The notes beneath the pieces were generated by a model that saw only the letters and a list, made by a program, of their open reading frames with translations, was not told where the DNA came from and ran no database searches. A DNA stretch of 64,000 nucleotides from NCBI RefSeq assembly GCF_009389715.1, contig NC_052400.1, positions 19,685,674-19,749,673 on the forward strand, in the 5' to 3' direction. Below, one piece after another: positions 1 through 12,493 of the stretch. Numbering within the stretch: position 1 is the first letter of the stretch; the number at the start of each line of letters is the position of its first letter. Both the position numbers and the translations under genes were made by a program. The DNA is from Phoenix dactylifera (taxonomy: Eukaryota; Streptophyta; Magnoliopsida; Arecales; Arecaceae).

Positions 1-311
1 GAGGAAAAGAAATTGGAGTTAAATGAAGAAAATAGAATATTGTAGCAGAACCTGCAAAAAGAGGGTGGATATTTCCAAGTCTTAAGCAGTATGGATTATT
101 GATCAATAAAAATCAGCCAACGCTGTACCATGTAAAAACTTGAAGAATGGCAGAGAGAAGTTCTGTACAAATTGTGGATAGACATGCAGACAACTGGTCA
201 CTCACCAGATTGATCCAGAGGTCTAGTTGAATATATCTTAGTATTATTCTCTCACTATAAGTTCTAAAATAATGTCTCAGTAAGCAAAGAAAACCCGATT
301 CCACATTTCAG

Positions 312-449
312 GCTTTAGAAAGTGTTGGAAAAAAGCAACCCAAGAATTTATTGAACAAGGTTCTTCATGTGAATCTAATCCTAGTGCTCAGAAGATCAGT
401 GCTTTGCTGGGTCCAAGGATTGCACAAACTGTTATAGGAATGTATCGTC
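312..449 (+). other. exon-like open segment, unidentified
   Basis: A 138-base open segment sits between a good acceptor (CACATTTCAG before 311) and a CAG|GT-type donor after 449. It encodes a peptide containing RKCWKKATQEFIEQGSS and LLGPRIAQTVIGMYRQ. I do not recognise the family. Bases 1-102 just upstream read as EEKKLELNEENRIL, a stop, then QNLQKEGGYFQVLSSMDY, so any gene here is broken or spliced differently. It may be a gene remnant lying inside or beside the kinase gene, or chance. Confidence 0.25.
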
Positions 450-831
450 AGGTTCTTTCTTGTGCCTATATTTTTGACACGTTTATATTTTAGGTGAAAA
501 TATTTTAGTCTTCTGCAAGACCCATAAGAACCGCGGGAAGAGAATGGGATGGGGAGGGGAGGATATTTCGTACTCAGCTCATGACGATTGAGCAGTTTTA
601 TTCACTTATGTCAACTCCTCTCTCTTGATTAGAACAATGTAACTAGACAGAAAAAAGGTCAAAGTTTCCATAATTATTGATTCAGTAAAGCATTAAAATA
701 AAGGAAAGATACAGGAGGGAAGAAAATGAAGTTAGCAGGCCAAGGGACTTGCAAAGCAAAGGTATAGTACATAATAAACTAAAGAAACTTTAATGATAAT
801 GAGCAGGCGTGCTTGTGTGTGTTATGTGTGG

Positions 832-833
<2 letters not shown>

Positions 834-866
<33 letters not shown>
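834..866. repeat. (AG)n microsatellite
   Basis: About 16 uninterrupted AG units, next to the splice donor of the kinase exon that ends at 871. Confidence 0.9.
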
Positions 867-868
<2 letters not shown>

Positions 869-870
869 AC

Positions 871-3800
871 CTGCAATGATGAGGCTAACTCAGCATTGGC
901 ATCAGGTGCAGGAATTACTCTAGACTCTCTTAGTCCTCTCTTTTCAAGGTCAAGTCTATGCACCTTGCCTCCTGCAGCCCCTTGCCTGATAATCAAAATT
1001 AGGTAGTCTCAGTATTACAACTTTAGTAGGACAAGGCTGTAAGCTAACACCAAATGAGAAATACTTTAAAAGTACATATTCTACAGAGCTAGCCCTAAGC
1101 TTCTATTGGACACCCAAACAACTTTTGAATTATGCTTAGGAGGGAACAATCCAAGTAATATTATCTACTAAAATCTGTCTCTGGTTCAGACTAACCAATC
1201 ACTTTGCTGAAAGGCTACATCAGAGTACACATAATGCAATGCTTCAAAGAAGGAATAAAATGATGTCTCAAGTACTTGGCAGGTGTTAGTAAATAAGCAA
1301 TCTGAGTCATTCTTGGTAGGAAAAATTAACTAATGTTGAATCCACATAAATACCAAGTTATATGTTCTTAATTTCATCATAATATCTTTAAGATGACAAA
1401 AATTGATCTGAAATTATGTGAAAACTTAAAACTTAAGTTTAAGACTGCTTGCTGACAATGATAGAATAAATATACCTTTATTCTCACAATGTAAGAAATA
1501 TTCCAACAAAATGCATGAATGTTGTGAATGCATGCATGAGTATATATATATTGAAAAAAAAAAAGAAGCAAAAGCACAAACAAACTCAAAATGAAAGAGG
1601 TTTTCAAGGGTCTCATCCTTCAAGACCTACCAAATCTAAATCCCATTTAGCCAAAGAACTCCACAGTAAAGAACTCCCATGGAGTGGTTAACCAGGCTTA
1701 CTTATAACACAGAATTGAAAAAATTCAATGATTCCACACAAACACTCCAAACTCCCCAAAATATAACATGTTATAACATTAGAATAGACTTGGGTTTATG
1801 ACACCTCTCCTCCAACTTTACCAGGGCTTGTAAAAAGGAAAAAAAAATCTCCCTCAAAACAAACCTCCTAAATCTGAAGATAGTGCTCCAAACACCACCT
1901 TCCATGCATGTATTCTGAGCTCAACCATATTATGCAAATAGAAAATATACAGGTATATGGTACAAACCTTCGAGCTTCCTCATCCCGTCGTTTTGCATCA
2001 AATTCTTTGCTTGGAGGATATTTAGGCAAGCTTGAAGGATCACAAGAAAGTGGTTTCGTTGTAAAAAACTACAAAATAAAGAATAACTAGCTCATTTTAT
2101 TTACAAAAGGAAAGGGCACAAAACAAACTGCCCATAATACAAGAATTTAAAAACAATTAACTGATCCAATAAGTAATATTTTATGTATGGATATCCCTCT
2201 TACAAATTAATACCAGCATGGTAGAAAGGAAATAAACAGAGCACATTGCACTTAACATAACAATGTATGTATAAACAACATACAAGGAAAGAAAATTGCA
2301 GGAACTCAAAAAATTGAAGCAACTCCTCCAATTACATGATGATGGACAGGGTTAGCGATAAAGACAAGGATTCATTCTTGAAAAGTACAAAAGCATTTGG
2401 CATGCGCTGCAGCTTAGTATGCAATTTGGGAAATGGCATCTATCTGTATGGCATCATCCTGACAGCTGCAGCACCGCAGACTGGTCTCTTTCAGCATGAA
2501 AAGAGAGAAGCTAATTCGTAAGTCTAGAAACACGATGTGTTTGACTAATTGTCTCCTCTTAGCTTCAATTCCTTCCAGAAAAACATCTTGCCATCTTGCT
2601 TCTAAAGTGCATTCCTTCATTGAATTGTTCTGAACTAGAAATGGTCACCATATAATAACAAGGAAACTTGCAACACCACAGACTAACCCCTGTTGACATA
2701 TCTTAAAACGCAAAATGATGTACCACAGGTAATCATGTTCCATTGCCACTATCTCCAAAGCCACTTAAAAAGCAAGGCTGAGATGAGTGTTTTTAAGCAA
2801 GTTATTTTCAATGCACCATCTTTAGAAGTTTGACAACATCTTGCACATAAAAATTCGGTATCTGCCTTAATGATCGAAACTCTCCAAAGAAAGTCACTCA
2901 GAAGCTTTTTTTTCTTCTAAATCGTAGACTGGCATCATGACAGAAGGAAAAAGTAGAGATCAGTCTTAGAACAAAGAAGCATAATTTCTTCTTCTGATTG
3001 CAATCTTAAACCCAATCCTTGAACGTAAGGAAACCCAAACAGGAAGAGAATACAAGAGAAGTACTCAAGGACCAAGCATAGGATGTGCACATATTTGGTT
3101 TCGCAATTCAGTGTGTTTGACAATTTTGTTGTTCGACAACTCTAGGTGGAAAAGGACAATATAAGCTTCTCGAATTGAATACATGAGTAGCTGAATAAAA
3201 TAGATAGCATGATGTTAGAAACATGTAGGACAAAAAAATTAGTTGGAAAAAGCCATTCCCTTGATGAAAGACTATTCCTCGTTACTAGCAGATAAACAAT
3301 TCCTTTAAACCTTTCCTTAGAAACCCACCTTCAATTGCATAGCAACAAGTCTTAATCTGAGAATTCACAGAATTATGAAATAAAGGAACAGTTTGAATTT
3401 ATTTACTGAATTCTGATGAGCGTGCTCATCTTACATGCAGAATCTGCTATTTACATATGATATAATATTGAATAATCGGACAGGTTTCAATGCAAGGTTT
3501 ACATTATGGAGAATAAGTCAGACTACAGTAAAATTAGGACATGGTAAATGGAATGCATTCCCCTGGTAAAGATTGTTCTGAAAGATGAGTTCTCTCTTCA
3601 ATATTAGGACAGGTAGTTGATCTAGTCTTTAGATTCAACCACAAGCTTGTGCACTTAAAACTTAGAATTTTGCATGATATGGTAATATCTTAACAAATAT
3701 CTTGAGCAAGGATCGCCGAACCGGTACCGGTAGGCATACCAGTCGACCACCGGACCGGTTCGGCCCGATACCGAACCAATACCACTGGTTCGGCCTGTTT

Positions 3801-6800
3801 CACACATCCAAAAGCCCAAAAAAAATTGGAACCGGTGCGAACCGACCGGTTCCTAGCCGGTACCGGCCAGTACGGGCCGATACTATTTTTCAACGCTGAA
3901 CCAGACCAGACAGGTTCGGTACAAGCTAGTTCCGCATTTCTTGATCTTGAGAAAGAAAATTAGTAATATTGAAAATGCAAAACAAAACAATACTTCTCTC
4001 ATCCTTTTCAATTCTTAAGCATCGACTTACACTTGACATCGTTTAAGACAATCCCAAGAATAGTCCATATACGAAGACATAATTGTCATCAATTATAACA
4101 AGTTTCAATTTACTGTAAACTCTCTCAAATATTTTCATAAAACATCATGCATTAATGCTCCCACCAGCCCATTTCATCCAACAAGTTATAAATACCTTGT
4201 GAACTTTTGTAGGAGGAAATGAAAGGTGAAAGACAAATTATAAATGTGAACTTAGATACCTAAGACAAGGCATATTGGTTATGCAAGGGTATATGGTGGA
4301 GCTAAAGTCCTACATGTACTCAGCTAAATGCTGCAAGGATCTGGAAGGAAACAATCTTAATTGTTGAGACGAAGTTCAGTAAAGGAATAGGATAATAAGC
4401 AAAAAAAATAGGAACAAATGTTTAAAAGGAGAAATTGCATGGCATGCTCCTAGGATACTGCAAGAACTCCAATCAGATGAGAGCTAGATTGCAAAAAAAT
4501 CACAGGAAACTATCTTTTACAAGCTTTAAATACTAGTGAGCTAAAGGAGAGGAAAATAATTATAAATGATACTTGAAAAGCAACAAATGTTGCAAAATAG
4601 TAAAATTAAAGGATCCTTATAATCCTAATGGTAGAATAACCAAATAAGATTACAGCAAACATGTGAATTTTTGGATCAATACCAAAAAAGGATCAACAAG
4701 ACAGACTCATATAATGTAATTAAGAACAAAATGTTTGATATACGGTAAAACCACAATTTGATGATCTCCAAATGGAAAAAGATCTACACACCTCACTCTT
4801 AAGGGCAGAATCAGAAGTTCCACGATCTGCTGGATCTATTGAAAGAAGGACATCCATTAATGCTAAAGCTGATGCAGGGAAATCTTTAAATGTTTCAGCA
4901 ACACATCGCCTGTAGGGTTGTTGTGGTTTGAAAATGGTGGCATGAGGCAATTTAGATTTCCTCCAATATTCATCAGAAGGTGAACCACAAAGCTTGAATA
5001 TTTTGTGTAACTGCTCCACCTATAGAAACATATAAAAAACAGTTAACTTACTGTTAAGTTAAAGTCATCATAATTCTAAAAGAAAGCTCAAATAAACTAT
5101 CTGCAAACTATCATAAAAATGATGATAAAAAATGAAAATACTTATCAGGGATGGATAAATAGATATGTCTCATTGACTTATAACTAGAAAAGATAAGGTG
5201 AATATATGAGCTAGACCTTCGAAGTATGCATTTCTAATGACTACTAGACTTTTAGATGTACTTTAGGTGATATAACATTTCACTATAATAAAGAAAGGAG
5301 CGTGCCTCCGTTCTTCCCGGCATTATAGGCTTGCCTGCATATAATTCAGCAAGAATGCAACCAGTGCTCCACAAATCCACAGCAACCCCATAACTATTGG
5401 ACCCAAGTAAGAGCTCTGGGGGTCTATACCACAGAGTAACTACACGGCTTGTCAATGGGTGTCGCTGATCAGGATCAAAGAAGCTTGCCAAACCAAAATC
5501 TGCAATTTTTAAGATGCCATTATTGTCAATTAAGAGATTGGAACCCTTAATGTCCCGATGCAGAACCCCACGACTATGACAATGATCAAGTCCACGTAGC
5601 AGCTGTTGCATGTAACATTTAATCTGTAAAATGAAACTAAAATGTTATAATCTACATGATTATGCTTCAAAATGTTAGTAAATGCATATAATTCCTTACT
5701 AAAAGGCTAGAGCATTCTTGCAACCATAAGACAGCACTATAAATGCTCTTCTTCCATAATCTTATTCAAATGTGGAAGAAAATTATATGTATACCATAGT
5801 CAAGCTGTATCAGGGAAGTAAATATTTTTTTCCCATTTAGAGATGGTAACAAGAGGAGGGGCAAATAGATATCGGCTGCAGTTTTTGTAAAAAATAAAGA
5901 TTTTAGCCATCCTAGGTACCTGGGGTTCAGTGAACTTGAGTCCAGGGAAGGAAGCGAGCCCAGCAAGATCGTGTTCCATATATTCAAAAACAAGGTATAA
6001 ACTGCAAGACATCCGTGATGTTACCAAGCCTTCCAACTTTATTATATTTGGATGGTCAAGCCTGCGCAAAATGAGAATCTCTCTAGCCATAAACTTTACA
6101 CTTTCGGGCTCCAGGTTATCAAACCGCACTTTTTTCAAAGCGACAATTTTGTCATTATCAAGATCACGAGCTCTATAAACATTACTATAAGTTCCTTGGC
6201 CAATCTGCATAATAAGATGCCATTACAAGACAAATATTCTTTAAAATTGTAACAGCAAATTTTATAAGACAGATAAAAAAAGTGGGAAGAGTCTTAATAT
6301 ACTTGTTTTTATTGAAAGAAGAGTACCGCACCACCAAGATGCAATTTAAAGCACTGATCAGCAAAGAGTTTCTGAAAAATATTCGCAATAAGCAAAATTT
6401 TGCATCCACCAAAGCATGAGTACAAGCTAGTTCATCATTTTATGGTCAAAACACCTCCTTCTCTGTAACAAATTCTTCAATTATACAAAAAAGAAAAGAA
6501 ATGATTCCAGGCCTCCTGAAACTAGGAACATAAACATCCTGCACTGACAGTCTATAATCAAAAAGCAAGCATGAGGATTGTATTATACATCATACTCAAT
6601 GACAACGAAGTACACTGGCCGTTATCTGTTGAAGAAGATGTCAAGCATTTGAGTAACTCCACAAACAACTCAGTTTAGATTATCATTATCAATATGCGCT
6701 AAATTTCTAATTTGGCAGTTCAGAATACCTCAAGGTTTTGCTATAGTCCTTTTCAATTGCATAAACATTACTAGACATGTCAAGAGATGGTTAACTTTGA

Positions 6801-9800
6801 TAAAGGAACCTCATAGAGATTATGGATGGAAGTTTTCTTATTTATGTCAGAATACCATCAGTCATTTTAAAAAGAAGAATTAGATCCCAATGTCCAAACA
6901 TCATCAGCCTTTAAAATAACTATTACAGTAAGAAAATCATACTTCTGTTAATGAAGTAACCTCCGAAAACCAGACATTTGCTGTCATTGTGAACATCTAA
7001 GTCTACAAGCTTGAAAATCAATTCTTTCTGAACTTAAGATGATGCTCCATGATTTCTGCATTCAAGTATTCGAATCCACTGGTTCAGCTTAAAAGGAACA
7101 TATGGAGTCAAAAGTGTACAAATACATGAACCACTACACTGTCCTACAAGAGATTAAAAATGTTTCCATCAACTCTAGTCCCTCATTTGGCCATTTTAGT
7201 GGATGTCCCAACCCTTGTCGGTCCATTTGCACCTTGTCCCATCCTGACACTCACAAAGGAAAGAGGGAAGAGAGGGGGGTGGGGGGGGTGGGGGAGGCAT
7301 AATAAACTTGGAATGAAACCTATCTTCCAAGCACTTGGACATTATGACATCACCAAGAAGTTTAACATGACATGAGCAAGCATAAAATGAAGTTTTTTAA
7401 CTTCTCTATTTATATAAGGGGCATGGAGCAAAACTTATCTTTCTGCACCACAAATCTATGTAGAAATCTCACTTCATTATTATATCTATGCTGGACATGA
7501 GACCTATCTTAAAACTCTTGCACAAACAAAAGATATCCTTCCATCTTATCTACCTGCACCACAAATCTATCTAGAAATCTCACTTCAGTATTATATCCAT
7601 GTTAAACAAGAGACCTATCTTAAAACTCTTGCACTAACTAAAGATATTCTTCCAATTTCTTGAAGTGCATCTTAGAAGCTGCATCATCCCAACCATTTTT
7701 CCGTTAGCATATCTGTCTACCATTGCTTTTTTAACAAAATATCTTCTTTCATAACCAAATAAATGAAAGCGCTGACTACAGTTCACACAAAGCCTCACAC
7801 GAAACTCCTTTGATTCTAACCCTAACAACAGATCCATTTTGTTGGCATGGAAGCTCCATCTATAAGTTTAAATGTTTCCAAGTTTGGCCTCCAAGGCCTT
7901 AAATACCCTCAGTTGGTTCACATGGAGAACAGCAAGAATATCCTACCCCAATAGGAAACAAATCCACATCTTCCAACTAACTGCCTCCATGTGTTTCCAG
8001 TATTACGTTAAAGGGCCTCGGATTTACCCAATCTCAATCAAAGGCCTGAGAAAAAAATTGACAGTTTCACAACCTCAATCCCCAACAACTCAACACAATC
8101 CTCCACTCTGTTTTCATCCATACAGGTGCATATCAGGGATAATGCTGAAAGTCACCTGCAACCACAAAACATATCCTGTGGTTGCTTAAACCCCTATAGT
8201 TAGATGCTCCTACCATCAACTGTATGTCTATATTAAACAGCTTGACCACAGTATAAAAAGAAAGATCGACGGAATCATGGTATCATAGGTCTTTACATGG
8301 CCCAAAGAGACCTTCAAGGACCTCCATGTTGTCTACAAAGGGGTTTTGCATCCCCTTTGTATCTCCAAAAAGGCGAGGTATGGAATAGAACAATCATTTA
8401 GTGCACCTCTTTCCATCAACCTCAATCACTTATATAGGGCTTTAATCTTCTCCTTCCACTCACAACATATAGTTAAATATAGTCAGGTCTATCTAGATCT
8501 CTACCTGTGAGCCACGCCTTCTAAGCAACCATTCATATTCCCTTGTGAGGCAATATCCCAGTTAAAATTCTTTCCTCCTGGATAGTCTTGTCAATTCCTT
8601 CAAAGAGGCTATCAAGCCACTGTTTAACCTCCTTTTTCTCAATTCATACTACAATTCTCAGTTCTCACTATATTTGTTGCAAAATGTTACGTTTGATCCA
8701 CTATTCACCATGTTATCATTTTCCCTCTAGATTACATAATTTCACCACCTGCATTCAAATTTCAAAAAAGTTTAAGCCCTAATCCTCCTAACATAATCTA
8801 AAGCAACTATTTTGTGATCAATGGTAGGTGAAGGAAACCGATATATTGGGCTATTATGAAATGTTAATTCCACTTAAAAAATGAAGAAAAAAGTTCTGGC
8901 TTTCTTCCTTCAATTGGACCAAGTGAATATATAGCAAAGCAACATGAGTTAGATAGATTTTTCTTCTTTTAATAGTATAAAATAAGGCACTTATACCTAT
9001 AAAAGTAGAGCATATAACAATAAAAACAGCACTTCCTACCCAACAAAATTCTCCTACTTTGCCTCTCCGACTTTTAAAGTTAACAAAACACAGCCAAAAA
9101 AAAAAAGCAGGCTCGCTTTACAAACTCTCTCAATCACTCGAAACAGAAACTTGTCGATACATTGATATTTATCATAAATGACTATTATACCACTGAAATG
9201 TCTGCATATTCCCTTTCCTTTGCTCACCCATCAATCCAATCACCAAATCCCATGCATAATATCAACACTAATCATGTTGTTTTTTTTTTAAATCATGAAC
9301 TGAAACCCTAAAACTTATTCAGCAGCATATTAACCATCTCACACTAGCCCCACAAAACATTATACTTCAAAAAACATATCTATATTTGACTAATCACCTC
9401 AAGATATCCCTTTCCCTATTTGAGAATTTTCTAGTCCACCACCTTGCTGATATCTATACATTCAAATCCAAAATTAACATGTTTCCAATTCCAATTTGAC
9501 TTTATACTTTGAGCTTCTCTCACTGAATCAATTCCTGCGGTCTTGGTTGTCTCCTATTCCAAAGTTAAGAATTTTGTTGTATTATCAGTAATAACATTAC
9601 AATCTCTCCAATCACCTAGGATTCCATGCTCACATAAACCAACCTCATGTGATCTGCATCAAACTTCCTTAAAAATCAAAACAATAATAAAAAAAAAAAC
9701 TCTGCATACATGCACGTGTACAAAAAATTACTAGTTGCATATTAGTGTCCGCATCAACCCGCTAATTTTTCCATCCTTCAGACATGGAATTCCCAAAATG

Positions 9801-11804
9801 CCTTCTCTCAAACTTGGATGGAACCCTGACTTATCCCAAATAACTTGAGACTTCCATTCCCTACCTCTAATAAAATAGGAGTAAAGTAGCTTCTAAGAAC
9901 ACTCACTTCTCCTGAATCTTGAAGCGGCACCCTTGTATTTTCCATCAAAGATATATAGAAGCAATTATGATTTTAAACAAAACTTGTCAAATTCCAAGAA
10001 GCCATATGACCTACCCTAAATTTCCACAAGTACAAAAACAGCACACATCAAGGACTTCCTCTACTATTGACAAAAGTGAACAATCCCCAGCCACCCCAGG
10101 CCTAGAATTCAAATTGCTTCACTTTCCTCCAGTGCCACCAATCATCCTCGTTAGCCCACACCTGAAGCGAAAAAAAGGAAGAAGAAAAGGAAAAGGAGAA
10201 GAAACTGATAGTGGATATGGCAATTCAGCCGAAAGATGTTGCAAATTAGTACATAAATCTAACAACTCAACAAAAGCTTGCATTCTCAAAGAAAATAAGA
10301 AAACACCAACAAAACTATAGTCTAAGGAAAATACTAGTAATAGTAGACGGCAATATCCACAAGCTCAAATAAAGTAATCTGCTTAAAAGGGCTTCACACC
10401 CTAGCGATGAGTGTGCAATAAGTTGCCACGCCTTGAAAAAAAAATCTACTAATGATTGCTGTATAAACAAAGAACATTGGAGATGAAGATGGTATTTTTC
10501 TATCAATGATATTAAATCCGAAGCACAAACTCCTCTGAAATTCTTACTTCCACATTAAAGAACCAACTACACTCTCCACCTAAAAGTACATAACTAACCT
10601 CCTCCATATAATACAAATTGCCCCTTTTGACAAAAAAAACATTTGTACTAATGCCACTACTAGTCTTCACGCCCATTCTGCTAGATAAGTCCCTCCACAA
10701 CCTATCGCAGTCTCTTCGTCAGTTGTGACAGCAAAAATTATTCAACTGGCACAAATATCCAAATGAAGTAGGCAATGCCTTAAGACTCCCAGACATCACT
10801 GCACTTCAAAAACAAAGAGAGATTTCCTTCTGAAGTGGGATCATCAACTTATTTCAACATAATAACAGGCCATGTTCTCCTAAATACAATCCCTGTCCCA
10901 TCTTGAAGAACCCAACAAACACGATCACTCCTTACAAACCCTGAAAAGTGCTCTTTTGAAAACAAAATTGGAGAGACCCACCATACAGCAGAACAAAGAG
11001 GCATTCAGCCACCTACCTCATGAATTATCAAACAACATGCTATGCAGCATATCAAGCATTCCCAATAATTGATTACTAACTCAAAGGCACTGTCTGTTCA
11101 AATAGAGTGGTTTATGAGTTATGACAACCCGCTGGTAAATTCTTGTGAATACAAGGGCAATATGGGATGTTAACCCAAGAAAGTCTGAATTTGGCTATAA
11201 ATTATCAAGTGACAGCCTCTGTACTTATAATTCCTTTATCAAGAAAATTAATTAAAAAGCAAAGGATTTTCATAAAGTTTTATTTGTTTGTTAACGGAAG
11301 ATAAAGAGTACCTCCAATGAACAGCCAAGCGGATAGAAAAGAACTCACTTTGTCAAGTTTTTCAAACGAATCCGCACGACGAGGCACCCAACCCCGAATG
11401 GCCTCTCCGGCCACAGCTGCAAGCCAGGGCGGCCACCCAGCCGCCACCTGCTCCCCTTCCATAGCCTTCGGAACACCGCTAGCCACCCTCATAGGATGGT
11501 TGGAATAAACCTGCCTCTCCCTCCTCCTCTCAGCATCCTGTCCATTAGCCCTAATCGGACCACTCATGTGCTTCTTCTCCGCCACCAACACCGCGCCCCC
11601 ATCTCCCCTAACGGACACCACCTCCTCGCGACTCAAAGAAGACACCGTCACCGCCGCGGAGGCCGCGCGCTCCACGGAAGACGAGAGCTTGGCCGGCGCC
11701 ACCGCCTGCACCGTCCCCGACACCGAATGCGGCGCTGGCGGCCTCTCCCTCGGGCTCTCCCTGCTGTCCTCGATCGCGGAGGGCTTGCCACAGGCGCAGC
11801 CCAT
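871..11804 (-). CDS. CDK-like Ser/Thr protein kinase, At1g54610/IBS1-type (3' end outside window)
   Basis: Coding exons read on the minus strand: 11804-11349, 6204-5920, 5623-5306, 5019-4792, 2068-1968 and 985-871. All junction phases agree and give 501 residues; the C-terminal part lies left of the window. The true start is the ATG at 11804, giving MGCACGKPS, a myristoylation/palmitoylation-type N-terminus usual in this plant family, so membrane attachment is likely. Residues 1-152 are variable and end in the family block GWPPWLAAVAGEAIRGWVPR. The kinase domain starts at 153: glycine loop IGQGTYSNVY, Lys176 in VALKKV, catalytic HRDIKGSN with Asp271, DFG at 289-291, then TLWYRPPELLLG. Residues 430-501 (FFTTKPLSCDP... 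to PAPDANAELASSLQ) match the post-kinase region of the family. Substrates are not evident. Intron 1 is 5.1 kb and intron 4 is 2.7 kb. Intron 3 appears to use a GC donor. Family assignment is secure; the exact orthologue is not. Confidence 0.93.
2069..4791. other. kinase intron 4, no gene seen
   Basis: AT-rich intron between the exons at 5019-4792 and 2068-1968. The only distinct structure is a CCGGT-rich block near 3708-3930. Other open frames are short and have no recognisable content. Confidence 0.6.
3708..3930. repeat. CCGGT/ACCGGTACCGGT-rich block
   Basis: A GC-rich island in an AT-rich intron, built from repeated GAACCGGT, GGTACCGG and GGTTCGG words in both orientations, including the palindrome ACCGGTACCGGT. 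The mix of direct and inverted short words resembles the subterminal repeats of a small hAT-type element. Clear terminal repeats and target duplications were not found. Confidence 0.45.
6205..11348. other. kinase intron 1 (5.1 kb), decayed sequence
   Basis: Long first intron of the kinase gene. It contains an imperfect tandem duplication of about 111 bases at 7443-7650. Several minus-strand stretches between 7.6 and 11.0 kb look like decayed coding sequence with many stops; I could not place them in a family. No intact gene is seen. Confidence 0.5.
7430..7655. repeat. 111-bp imperfect tandem duplication
   Basis: The block beginning CTGCACCACAAATCTAT at 7443 recurs at 7554, and the two copies remain alignable through CTATCTTAAAACTCTTGCAC. 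Confidence 0.75.
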
Positions 11805-12194
11805 TGCTTCCACGGGGGAGAGAGAGGGGGAATAACACGAGCCCCCGGCTTATTTACAGAAAAACGCCTCCAGCCGTCCCCCGATCGGCGCCCACGCCAC
11901 CGCCTCCTCCTCCGCCGCGTCCATCCGATTCGCGGCGGAGAGTGAAGCCAAACCCGCGGCTTTTGATCGAGACGCAAGGAGATCGAATCACCAAGGGCGC
12001 GAGAAGCGAGATAGGGAACACCTAGAAGCTTTTTTTTTCTAGGGTTTTTTCGTCTTCTTGCTTTCTCCTCTTTGGATTACTTAAATAGGATCTGTTACCT
12101 CAGCTATTAGGGCAGCCCAAACGAAATTTCCGGCAGAGAATATTTAACTTTCCGTTCTATTTCCTCCCGGGAGCGGAGCTCTAAGTAATTACAA
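11805..12194 (-). promoter_or_regulatory. 5' leader and proximal promoter of the kinase gene
   Basis: GC-rich leader immediately upstream of the ATG at 11804. On the minus strand there is an AAAACCCTAG telo-box-like motif at about 12039-12050 beside a pyrimidine/purine run, an arrangement common in promoters of widely expressed plant genes. No convincing TATA box was picked out. Confidence 0.4.
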
Positions 12195-12493
12195 AGGACT
12201 CGTTTGTTTCGGGCGAAGGAGGGAAGGCAAAAAACAAGTCAACGAGAAATTAAGAAATACTGGTGTTTAAAATTTTTCAAAATAAAAAATAAAAATAATT
12301 TTTTTATATTTTATAAAAAATATATAGAATATGAAAAAACTTAGTTTTTACTGATTAAAAATTTAAAAAAAAATCTAACAATACACTTTAGATCGAATGA
12401 AATAAAATATTTTTTTATTAATAGTATGATAAATATTTTACATAATTTTTTTAAAAAAAATAGATGCTAAAACAAATATTAGTCATTCTGCAA

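Larger units (their letters stand above)
1..870. other. intron/downstream part of the kinase locus
   Basis: No further kinase exon is recognisable here on the minus strand, so the C-terminal exons should lie to the left. An AG dinucleotide run occupies 834-866, only a few bases inside the intron after the exon ending at 871; read in the gene's direction it is a CT tract. A short exon-like segment on the opposite strand is listed separately. Confidence 0.5.

Noticed and set aside
11805..11813. Three-residue longer kinase start (MEA-MGC)
   Set aside because: The codon at 11813 is GTG; the ATG at 11804 gives the family's MGC start.
11496..11945. Plus-strand frames across kinase exon 1
   Set aside because: Shadows of the GC-rich minus-strand exon.
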